A stretch of DNA of 64,000 bases, taken from positions 145,579 to 209,578 of the forward strand of contig NZ_JACHGQ010000002.1 in assembly GCF_014202395.1 (NCBI RefSeq), read 5' to 3'. This stretch comes from Histophilus somni. Its GTDB lineage: Bacteria > Pseudomonadota > Gammaproteobacteria > Enterobacterales > Pasteurellaceae. Positions 39,523-46,310 of the stretch are shown here, one piece after another (position 1 is the stretch's first letter; each line of letters begins with the position of its first letter). Under the pieces are notes generated by a model. The model was not told the DNA's origin. It made no database searches and was given only the letters and a program-made list of their open reading frames with translations. A program made the position numbers and the translations under genes.

Positions 39523-40698
39523 CTATTTTACATTTTGTGAAGTTATTAATGCAAAAAGGGTAAATATGATAGCAATTATTAATCCAATGATTTGAATGGC
39601 TTGTATACCATAAAGATTGCTTATATAACCAATGATCAGTAAGACTACAGCGGTTAAAATTCTCACTAATGAGTTGAGTAGCATATCGTATTTTGCTCTA
39701 AAGCGAGAGAGTAAATGTCTATGTAGCTCTGTGTCGGTTTGAATCACTGTATATCGTACCACAAATAATGCTAAGCAAATGGCGATTGTGTAAAAGAAGA
39801 CCGATTGCCACCGTTCTGCAAAAAAGGATAACACCATACTACTGAGAAAGCTTAAGGCAAGGGTTAAGCGACTGAATGGATATTTTACCTCAATTGCTTT
39901 TCCTGCCCAAGATTGTACCATAAACATCAAAAATAGCATCCCTCCTAGAATAAGTCCATTCTGCTCTGATTTGTTTATGGCGTAAACAACTGCTTGCCAA
40001 TATTGAATGATAATTTGAAAATAGAGGCTTAGCACCACAAATAAGAAAATAGCTTGTTTGTAGCGACTGAATTTACGTATAAGAATTAAAAAGTCCTGCT
40101 TTTGAATAAATGGTAGAGTCTTATGTGTAGCTCTCCTGCTCACCTTGGGAAGCAAAATAAAGGAAGCGACTGTAACGATCGACATAATAATCGTTGTTAA
40201 TAAAAAGAGGTTCTCTGATAGCGTAGAGTATAAGCCCCCTCCTAATAAAGCAGAAAATGCCATCAAGGAAAACTCCCATTTTCCTAATTTTCCTAAGGCA
40301 AGACTGAGTTCACCTTTCGGTTGCTCGTGATAAAACTGATCTACTAAATAAGCATTGGTATTGTTTTGATAAATACAGAGAGAAATCGCATTGAGGATTT
40401 CTGCTAATAAAAAGAGGTTAAAGCTCTTGTATAAACCCGCAAGGTAGAAAAAATAGAGCCAAAAAGTCGAAAAAATTAAGGCGGTAATATGTAGCCATTT
40501 TCGTTCTATTCGGTCTGACAGAATGCCGACTGCAAATCCCAGCACAAAAATCAAAATAGCCTGAGTGCTTTTAATTAACCCAACTTCATATAAATTAATG
40601 CCTGATACAAGCATATAAACTGTGGAGACCGCCCCAATCAGCATACGGGTTGCAGAGGTAGATACACAGCTAGTGATGATTTTTTCATAGTGTCTCAT
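39523..40698 (-). CDS. MFS exporter of the microcin C-like cluster (MccC-like)
   Basis: Major facilitator protein (391 aa, about 11-12 membrane segments) with the cytoplasmic loop GFAVGILSDRIERKWLH (~54-70), the usual G-x-x-x-D-R-x-x-R signature between segments 2 and 3. It starts inside the end of mccB (14-nt overlap), so the two are translated from one mRNA. In E. coli the third gene of the microcin C operon encodes an MFS pump that exports the product and gives the producer partial immunity; length (~400 aa) and position are the same here. Sequence alone would only say MFS drug-efflux type. Confidence 0.85.
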   Translation of the reverse strand: MRHYEKIITSCVSTSATRMLIGAVSTVYMLVSGINLYEVGLIKSTQAILIFVLGFAVGILSDRIERKWLHITALIFSTFWLYFFYLAGLYKSFNLFLLAEILNAISLCIYQNNTNAYLVDQFYHEQPKGELSLALGKLGKWEFSLMAFSALLGGGLYSTLSENLFLLTTIIMSIVTVASFILLPKVSRRATHKTLPFIQKQDFLILIRKFSRYKQAIFLFVVLSLYFQIIIQYWQAVVYAINKSEQNGLILGGMLFLMFMVQSWAGKAIEVKYPFSRLTLALSFLSSMVLSFFAERWQSVFFYTIAICLALFVVRYTVIQTDTELHRHLLSRFRAKYDMLLNSLVRILTAVVLLIIGYISNLYGIQAIQIIGLIIAIIFTLFALITSQNVK

Positions 40699-41728
40699 TA
40701 TTTACTCCACAATATTTGCAATTATAATTTTTGGCTAACTTAATTTCTTCATACTTAAAATTCTTATTGTGAATTCCTATTACAGAATTAATACTTTGCA
40801 TTGATTTGTAATCGCGTGCAAAGAATTTAATAAGTTCTGAACCAAGCATAGCACCAGCAAAGAAATTATTAATGATAGTAGATGGTGCTTTCGTAACTGA
40901 TTTAATTTTCTTCACTTTTTCATCTATAACATCATTTTCTAAATATATAGACTTATCACAACATAAACAACAGCTATATTCTAACTTTGGAATGTAGAAT
41001 GGTCCGATAACAGAAATATCATTGAGGTAACCTACGTTAATTAGAGGAATTTTATTAAAACAGCAAAATTCATTAATCATATCTATACAATACTCATCAT
41101 CTGCTGAACAAATAACTAAATCTATTTGTGATATTTTATCTAAAATAGATTTATTTAATTTCTCTGGGAAAATATCAATAATAATATCTTTCCGAATAGA
41201 TAATAACTCTCTTTTTATTGTTTCTACTTTATTTTTGTTTATGTCTTTCTCTCGAAATAAGAACTGTCTGTTTAGATTAGATTCCTCAACTATATCATCA
41301 TCAATGATACTTAACTTCTTAATTCCTATTGTTCCTAATAAATAGGAGCAAATATTTCCTATGCCTCCTGCACCAACAATAAGAATATGAGATTTAGATA
41401 TTTTATTTTGTATATCATATATTTTATATCCTAATGCATTATAGTATAAATGATTTCTACTGTATCTATCATTGAAGTCTATTATTTCTTTTGTAATAAA
41501 CTTCATTTTCTTCATTTTATCGAAATATAGAATGTCTATATTATTATCTTTTATAAAAGATAATATTTCAGAAATGCTCTTAGGATTTATACAAAAATAA
41601 CATAAATTTAGACAATTATTAAAATAATCTTTGTTGTTTGTAATTTCTTGGTTACTACCTATCCCAATAACAAATTCATTTTCATTTAGATAGTCAAAAA
41701 ATACATGTTTAGAAGTGATATATTTCAT
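40685..41728 (-). CDS. MccB-like peptide adenylating enzyme (ThiF/E1 fold)
   Basis: Predicted to attach AMP through a phosphoramidate bond to the C-terminal Asn of the MRGRRLN peptide. The 347-aa protein has an N-terminal clamp domain (1-80), then FNDRYSRNHLYYNALG (85-100), the nucleotide loop VGAGGIGN (118-125), acidic IIDDDIVEESNLNRQ (141-155, with the Arg finger), NKNKVETIKRELL, CSADD (207-211), INVGYLNDISVIGPFYIP (230-247) and zinc cysteines in CCLCC (253-257) and CKYC (337-340). These align block by block with E. coli MccB (350 aa), including NRYSRNFLHYQ, GCGGIGN and INAGYVNDIAVFGPLYVP. ThiF, MoeB and HesA are less similar. Ribosome site AAGGAAG precedes ATG 41728. Confidence 0.93.
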   Translation of the reverse strand: MKYITSKHVFFDYLNENEFVIGIGSNQEITNNKDYFNNCLNLCYFCINPKSISEILSFIKDNNIDILYFDKMKKMKFITKEIIDFNDRYSRNHLYYNALGYKIYDIQNKISKSHILIVGAGGIGNICSYLLGTIGIKKLSIIDDDIVEESNLNRQFLFREKDINKNKVETIKRELLSIRKDIIIDIFPEKLNKSILDKISQIDLVICSADDEYCIDMINEFCCFNKIPLINVGYLNDISVIGPFYIPKLEYSCCLCCDKSIYLENDVIDEKVKKIKSVTKAPSTIINNFFAGAMLGSELIKFFARDYKSMQSINSVIGIHNKNFKYEEIKLAKNYNCKYCGVNNETL

Positions 41729-41745
41729 AGATGCTTCCTTATTTA

Positions 41746-41788
41746 TATAGAGGATAAATAGAAGCGATCTAATTAGATCACCTCTATA
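41746..41788 (-). promoter_or_regulatory. mccA-mccB intergenic hairpins (partial terminator or attenuator)
   Basis: The 14-nt arms at 41758-41771 and 41774-41787 pair over their whole length in RNA with two G-U wobbles. A competing perfect 8-bp pair joins TATAGAGG (41746-41753) with CCTCTATA (41781-41788), so the two folds exclude each other. In E. coli a hairpin at this place lets most transcripts end after mccA. The T tract here is short (TATTTATCC). Confidence 0.65.
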
Positions 41789-41801
41789 ATTTTTTATAGA
41801 A

Positions 41802-41825
41802 TTAGTTTAGTCGACGTCCACGCAT
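41802..41825 (-). CDS. Microcin C-like precursor heptapeptide MRGRRLN
   Basis: A 24-nt gene: ATG CGT GGA CGT CGA CTA AAC TAA, too short for normal gene finders. AGGAGG lies 5 nt before the ATG, one of the best ribosome sites in the window. Microcin C precursors are typically seven residues, start with Met, often Met-Arg, and end in Asn, the residue that MccB modifies; E. coli MccA is MRTGNAN. The peptide here shares the M-R start and the final Asn, is more basic (three Arg), and lies directly upstream of an mccB homologue in the same direction. Role inferred from this combination. Confidence 0.9.
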   Translation of the reverse strand: MRGRRLN

Positions 41826-41886
41826 AGTTGCCTCCTATTGTTTTTTGTTAATTGATAATTTTGCTATAACGATCTACAGCATATTC

Positions 41887-41916
41887 ACATTAAAATAAAA
41901 TAATAATGGTTGTCAA
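41887..41916 (-). promoter_or_regulatory. Probable promoter of the mcc operon
   Basis: On the minus strand TTGACA (41916-41911) is a consensus -35 element. A -10 element lies 17-18 bp further (TAATGT, or slightly downstream TGTAGA with an extended TG). This would start the mRNA about 50 nt before mccA. No perfect CRP site is visible, unlike the E. coli operon. Confidence 0.5.
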
Positions 41917-42018
41917 TTATATTTGAGTGATTTTTTATTTGGTGCTCAAATATGGGGTTATTATCATTGCGTAAATTTCAAAAAATTAGTGAGCTTTAAT
42001 CGCTTGTGAGGGAAGAAA

Positions 42019-42195
42019 ATGAATCATTTAGACAGTGCACAAGAAACACTAAGCCTTTACGCTCAGCAGATTATCACTCTAAATCATAGATTCTATGAAG
42101 AATTTAATAGAGTAATGGAAATGATGATAGGCAATCCTTACTCCACCCTTGTGCGGTTACTTCTGCGAGCAAAGTTATATTCACATTGGAATTAG
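42019..42195 (+). pseudogene. 58-codon open frame, probably a truncated 5' gene fragment
   Basis: ATG 42019 follows GAGGGAAG. The frame reads MNHLDSAQETLSLYAQQIITL and onward through FYEEFNRVMEMMIGNP, then changes character (YSTLVRLLLRAKLYSHWN) where it runs antisense to the secreted-protein frame at 42104-42271. The first ~40 residues look like a genuine helical N-terminus, faintly like KpsF/GutQ sugar-phosphate isomerases; that likeness is weak. I read it as a gene cut off near 42130 by rearrangement. It could also be a real small protein. Confidence 0.4.
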
Positions 42196-42271
42196 GTTTA
42201 ATTTCATCAGGTATTGCACAGGCCAAAGTGGACAACAGCAAACCACTAGCCAAAATAAAATATTTTTTCAT
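42104..42271 (-). pseudogene. 55-codon secreted-protein gene fragment
   Basis: Starts at ATG 42271 after GGAGTGAAT. It reads MKKYFILASGLLLSTLACA, a convincing Sec signal peptide, followed by IPDEIKPNSNVNITLLAEVTA and a short tail ending at 42104, which overlaps the opposite frame at 42019. The tail past about residue 43 probably comes from joined foreign DNA, so the original protein was longer, possibly a surface or pilus protein. Its 5' region is the right copy of the 46-bp repeat. Confidence 0.45.
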
Positions 42272-42304
42272 ATTCACTCCTCATTTAGATTAAAAAATAG
42301 ACTA
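42259..42304. repeat. 46-bp direct repeat, right copy
   Basis: Exact copy of 39432-39477 in direct orientation, 2.8 kb away. Its right end supplies one arm of the gntP terminator, which is complete here but not at the left copy. This copy is therefore probably the original and the left one the duplicate. Confidence 0.9.
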
Positions 42305-42327
42305 CGAATAACATTCATAGTCTATTT
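42295..42327 (-). terminator. Terminator of the tetronate operon
   Basis: AAATAGACTA and TAGTCTATTT form a 10-bp stem with a 13-nt loop, followed on the minus strand by a T run. It lies 9 bp after the gntP-family stop. Confidence 0.8.
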
Positions 42328-42336
42328 GCGCGTTGA

Positions 42337-43809
42337 TTATTTATTCAAAGTTCTATTTTGGAACTTGATGTAGAATGCAATAATTGCCATTACAGCAATA
42401 GGGAACAAAAGATCAAATAATGAGCCATCGTTACCCCAGACAAGGTTACAGAGAATCACACTGATACCCCCAATCCCCCACGCAATCGTGGTTGGCACAG
42501 ACCAAACTATCATTTGTTTCTTCACATCATTGATGCCCATCATACGGTTCACAACCCAGAATAAGCTATCGTTAAAGTAACCGAAGAATAATGAACCCAT
42601 TGTGGCTGCTTGTGCTGCTAACAACATATTCACACCTGGAATTTGAGCCAAAATAGGGGCGGATATTGAGGCTGCCGTTACCATTGCAACTGTACCGGAA
42701 CCTTGAATAAAGCGAACAAGGGTTGAAACAATAAACGGAATAAGAATTGGTGAAATTGGCAATGAAGCAATTTGTTCCGCTAGTTGTTTACCTGCACCGC
42801 TGTCACGTAGCACAGCACCTAATGCACCACCGGCTCCGGTTACCAATAAAATAATTCCCGCAGTTTTGACTCCTTCTTCGAGATGAAGTGCGGTCGAATC
42901 ACGGTCTGCTTTTGGTAATAAGGTATAAACAGCAACTAATACGCTGATTGCTAATGCAATCATTGGATGACCAACAAAAGCAAAGAATTGATAAACTCCC
43001 ATTTGAGCCAGTTCCGCATGACCTTTTGCAGTTAAATCAAACATTGCTTTGATAAAGATCAGAACGATTGGCAAAACAATTGGCAGTAAGGATAACCCTA
43101 AGCTTGGTAAATTCTTTTTCTCACGACTTTCAATATAGTCATCGTATTTTTGTTTCAATTCTTCTTGAGTGAAAACTTGTTGGTTAAATTCCGGATATTT
43201 TTTATCTAGCCATTTTGCGTAAAGAACAATACCAATAACCGGCAATATAGCGAGAGCCATCCCCACTAACAACATAGCACCAATATCAACAGCAAATAAT
43301 CCTGCCACACCTAAAGGACCGGGTGTTGGTGGAACAGTATGGTGAGTTACCACTAAGCCACCAGCAAGTGCAACGCCTAAGGTTAAAAGAGAACGTTTTC
43401 CGTTTTTTGCCAATGCTTTCGCCACTGGATAAAGAATAACGAAAGCTGAGTCAACGAAAATGGGAATGCTTACAATATAACCAGTAATTGCCAAAGCCCA
43501 CTCTTCTTTTTTCTTGCCGAGCAGTTTGATGAAGCTGTAAGCCATTTTTTCTGCCGCCCCTGAAACCTCAAGCACGCTTCCCATCATAACCCCTAAACCG
43601 ATAACAATACCAATACCGCCTAAGGTTCCACCAAACCCCTTACTAATGGCACCGAGAGTTTCATTGACGGACATCCCACCAACAAGGCCGGCAATCGCAG
43701 AAGCAATCAGCATAGCAATAAATGCATGAACACGTGTTTTTAACACTAAATAGACTAAGACAAATACCGCAATCAATAGTCCAATGATTGGAATTGGTAA
43801 GTCAAACAT
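42337..43809 (-). CDS. GntP-family permease for a four-carbon sugar acid
   Basis: Inner-membrane proton symporter (490 aa, 12-14 segments) of the gluconate/H+ symporter family. Landmarks: GTLGGIGIVIGLGVMMGSVLEVSGAAEKMA (~60-90, landmark only), FVDSAFVILYPVAKAL (~116), HHTVPPTPGPLGVA (~151) and FIQGSGTVAMVTAASI (~370). Position at the end of the otn operon suggests D-threonate, L-threonate or D-erythronate as substrate. I recall this arrangement as HI1015 in H. influenzae. It is 15 bp after denD. Confidence 0.88.
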   Translation of the reverse strand: MFDLPIPIIGLLIAVFVLVYLVLKTRVHAFIAMLIASAIAGLVGGMSVNETLGAISKGFGGTLGGIGIVIGLGVMMGSVLEVSGAAEKMAYSFIKLLGKKKEEWALAITGYIVSIPIFVDSAFVILYPVAKALAKNGKRSLLTLGVALAGGLVVTHHTVPPTPGPLGVAGLFAVDIGAMLLVGMALAILPVIGIVLYAKWLDKKYPEFNQQVFTQEELKQKYDDYIESREKKNLPSLGLSLLPIVLPIVLIFIKAMFDLTAKGHAELAQMGVYQFFAFVGHPMIALAISVLVAVYTLLPKADRDSTALHLEEGVKTAGIILLVTGAGGALGAVLRDSGAGKQLAEQIASLPISPILIPFIVSTLVRFIQGSGTVAMVTAASISAPILAQIPGVNMLLAAQAATMGSLFFGYFNDSLFWVVNRMMGINDVKKQMIVWSVPTTIAWGIGGISVILCNLVWGNDGSLFDLLFPIAVMAIIAFYIKFQNRTLNK

Positions 43810-43824
43810 ACTGTTGCTCCTAAG

Positions 43825-44772
43825 TTACATATCGTTTTTAATAAATTGCTGAATAACTTCCTTGAAATCAACATCCACGTTAAAGCCATGTTTAAGAGCA
43901 GTTTTATTATCAATCTCTGCCGGCCAACTTGCGACGATGTTGTTGATATTTTCATCAAATTCAAATCGCACTTTTTCTAAGATGTTTTCACCTTTTATTG
44001 AAGCTAAATCAGATAGCATTTGTTTTACGCTAACCGTAAAGCCCGGTAAGTTAATAATGTGCCAACTACGCTGTGGTAGCGATGGCAAAGTGAACGCATG
44101 AATAAAATTATTAATTACGGTATTTGGACTGGAAAGCCATAGGCGTAAATCTGACGAAACCGGACAAATGGCTTCTTCACCCTGTAAAGGCTCACGAATA
44201 ATGCTACTTACAAAAGAAGAGGCTGCTTTATTCGGTTTTCCTGGACGAATACAAATGGTTGGTAATCGAACTACAATGCCGTCAACAAAGCCTTTGCGTG
44301 AATAATCATTGATCAATAACTCACACATTGCTTTTTGAGAACCATAAGTAGATTGTGGTGTAACTGCGGTGTGATCTTGAATAATTTCAGGTAAATTACC
44401 ACCATACACCGCTAAAGAACTTGAAAAAATAAACCGCACTTTAGGATTATTTTTTCGACAAACTTCTAATAAATTGCGAGTTGCTAAGAAATTGATTTCA
44501 TAGCCTAAGTCTGGATCTTGCTCTGCATGACTACTCACAATTGCAGCCAAGTGAAAAAGAGCGGTTGTTTTTTCGGTAATAATTTCATCTAAACCTTCAG
44601 GATTTCTCAAATCCATTTCCAAACAACGCACACGTGGATCATTGTTTGGTGCAATGGGTTTAATGACATCAATCAACACTAATTCATTGATTGATAAAGT
44701 TGAATTGGATAACAAAGTCTTTGCAAGACGCTGTCCTAAAAAACCTTGTCCTCCTGTAATAACAATTTTCAT
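43825..44772 (-). CDS. denD: D-erythronate dehydrogenase-like protein DenD
   Basis: Extended short-chain dehydrogenase (315 aa). NAD loop IVITGGQGFLGQRLA (~3-17), LFHLAAIVSSHAEQDPDLGYEINF (~71), catalytic STYGSQKAMCELL with the Tyr-x-x-x-Lys pair (~140-152). DenD proteins oxidise D-erythronate to 2-oxotetronate in the pathway defined for DUF1537 kinase clusters. It is separated from otnI by a strong terminator hairpin, so it and gntP may be expressed at a lower or separate level. Confidence 0.88.
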   Translation of the reverse strand: MKIVITGGQGFLGQRLAKTLLSNSTLSINELVLIDVIKPIAPNNDPRVRCLEMDLRNPEGLDEIITEKTTALFHLAAIVSSHAEQDPDLGYEINFLATRNLLEVCRKNNPKVRFIFSSSLAVYGGNLPEIIQDHTAVTPQSTYGSQKAMCELLINDYSRKGFVDGIVVRLPTICIRPGKPNKAASSFVSSIIREPLQGEEAICPVSSDLRLWLSSPNTVINNFIHAFTLPSLPQRSWHIINLPGFTVSVKQMLSDLASIKGENILEKVRFEFDENINNIVASWPAEIDNKTALKHGFNVDVDFKEVIQQFIKNDM

Positions 44773-44848
44773 TGTATCCTCCTTAAAATAGGTTGCACTT
44801 TAAACAAAAACTGCTTGTTTTTAATGCAATTTTGGGTTTGCAGAGTGT

Positions 44849-44881
44849 AAAAAGCCCTACCCATGAAAAATAGGGCTTTTT
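44849..44881 (-). terminator. Strong hairpin between otnI and denD
   Basis: AAAAAGCCCTA (44849-44859) and TAGGGCTTTTT (44871-44881) form an 11-bp perfect stem with T run in both directions, inside the 126-bp gap of an otherwise continuous operon. Read-through or a second promoter is needed for denD-gntP. Confidence 0.8.
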
Positions 44882-44898
44882 ACGGAAAGCTTTATGAG

Positions 44899-45675
44899 TT
44901 ATTTGTAAGGTTTAAACCAATCTAAACCTGCTAAGGTGTCAGAGCGTGGTTTATATTCACAGCCAATAAAACCTTGATAGCCAATTTGATCCAATTTATC
45001 AAAGAGATATTGGTAATTTATTTCACCTTCATCAGGCTCATGGCGATTCGGCACGGAGGCAATTTGGATATGAGCAAATTTGCCGTTGAGTTTGTCGGTT
45101 AAGCGAGACAAGTTGCCATCTACATTTTGTGCGTGGAAATAATCCAACTGTACAAAGACGTTATCTCGGTTGACGGATTCAACAATTTCTAGCGTGTCGA
45201 ATTGACTTTTCAGCAGGTAGTTAGGTTTGACTTCCGGGCTAAGTGCTTCTAACAAGACTTTAATACCGTGCGGTTTAAATTTATCTGCCGCATATTGCAC
45301 ATTTTTGATGAAAGTCTGTTTATAGGCTTCTCGATCTTCGCCTTGCGGTACAACTGCCGCCATCACATGAACGTGTGGACAACCTAAGGCAAGAGCATAC
45401 TCTAATGCAAGATCAATATGACGGTGGCTATCCGCTTCTCGCCCCGGAATCGCAGAGACACCCCATTCGCCGGCGTCTACATTGCCTGCTGAAGTATTAA
45501 ATAGAACTTGTTGTAAACCATACTTATCTAATTTTTCCTTTAGCATATCTGCTGGATAATCATAGGGCCAAAGGTATTCCACATATTTAAAACCGGCTGT
45601 AGCAGCTGCTTCAAAACGGTCTAAAAAAGGGACTTCGTTAAACATCATGGTTAAATTTGCAGCAAATTTGGGCAT
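44899..45675 (-). CDS. otnI: 2-oxo-tetronate isomerase OtnI
   Basis: TIM-barrel isomerase (258 aa) of the hydroxypyruvate isomerase-like family. It converts 2-oxotetronate to 3-oxotetronate in the established tetronate route. Motifs: [41 protein letters not shown] (N-terminus, landmark only), [15 protein letters not shown] with the metal Glu (~141-155), [15 protein letters not shown] (~176-190) and [18 protein letters not shown]. The start lies 2 bp after otnC. All catalytic Glu/Asp/His positions appear kept. Confidence 0.92.
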   Translation of the reverse strand: MPKFAANLTMMFNEVPFLDRFEAAATAGFKYVEYLWPYDYPADMLKEKLDKYGLQQVLFNTSAGNVDAGEWGVSAIPGREADSHRHIDLALEYALALGCPHVHVMAAVVPQGEDREAYKQTFIKNVQYAADKFKPHGIKVLLEALSPEVKPNYLLKSQFDTLEIVESVNRDNVFVQLDYFHAQNVDGNLSRLTDKLNGKFAHIQIASVPNRHEPDEGEINYQYLFDKLDQIGYQGFIGCEYKPRSDTLAGLDWFKPYK

Positions 45676-45677
45676 GT

Positions 45678-46310
45678 TTATTTTCCTCTGTGTTTCAGGT
45701 CATTGACTTCATCATCGGTTAAATACCGCACTTTTTGACCTTGTAAAATAAAATAGAGTTTGGCGGTTTCTTCCAATTCTTCAGTATTATCTACGGCATC
45801 TATTAGGCTTTCTCCTGTAACTACCACTCCGTGATTCGCAAGCAGAAAAGCCTTGCCATCTAAAGCTCTCTCGCCTAATTCTTTGGCAATATTGAAGTTG
45901 CCCGGGCGATAGTAAGGAATTACAGGTAATTTGCCGATACGCATCACGTAGTAAGGGGTGAAGGCTCGTATTGCATTTTCCGTATCTAAATCTTCCAAAC
46001 AAGAAAGTGCGGTTAAATAAGTAGAATGTAGATGTACAATCGCTTGGCAACTCGGATTTTTCTGATACATCGCTAAGTGGAAAACAGATTCTTTGGACGG
46101 TTTATCACCAGAAAGCACATTTCCTTGCATATCTAACACAGAAAGTCGATCTGCTTCTAAACGTCCGAGTGAAGAACCTGTTGGCGTAACTAAAATACGG
46201 TTTTTATCTAAACGCACGGATAGATTGCCTGCACCACCTACTGTATATCCCCGCTCAAATAATGAACGAGCTAAAGCAACCATTTGTTGTTTTTGTTCAA
46301 GTTCTGTCAT
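45678..46310 (-). CDS. otnC: 3-oxo-tetronate 4-phosphate decarboxylase OtnC
   Basis: Class II aldolase/adducin-family enzyme (210 aa). It decarboxylates 3-oxotetronate 4-phosphate to dihydroxyacetone phosphate, which enters glycolysis. Zinc ligands are visible in [13 protein letters not shown] (two His, ~95) and [11 protein letters not shown] (~160); GAGNLSVRL (~26) and [10 protein letters not shown] (~42) bind phosphate. ATG 46310 is chosen: it overlaps the otnK stop as ATGA and follows AGGAA; a GTG lies two codons upstream. L-fuculose-phosphate aldolases are relatives. Confidence 0.92.
   Translation of the reverse strand: MTELEQKQQMVALARSLFERGYTVGGAGNLSVRLDKNRILVTPTGSSLGRLEADRLSVLDMQGNVLSGDKPSKESVFHLAMYQKNPSCQAIVHLHSTYLTALSCLEDLDTENAIRAFTPYYVMRIGKLPVIPYYRPGNFNIAKELGERALDGKAFLLANHGVVVTGESLIDAVDNTEELEETAKLYFILQGQKVRYLTDDEVNDLKHRGK

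Noticed and set aside
40685..41728. Reading the E1-like gene as thiamine or molybdopterin biosynthesis (thiF/moeB)
   Set aside because: No thi or moa genes are nearby, the protein has an extra N-terminal domain and MccB-specific blocks, and a 7-codon peptide gene ending in Asn precedes it.
42149..42373. A 74-aa plus-strand frame over the right repeat
   Set aside because: It is antisense to the signal-peptide fragment, the terminator and the end of gntP, with no ribosome site.
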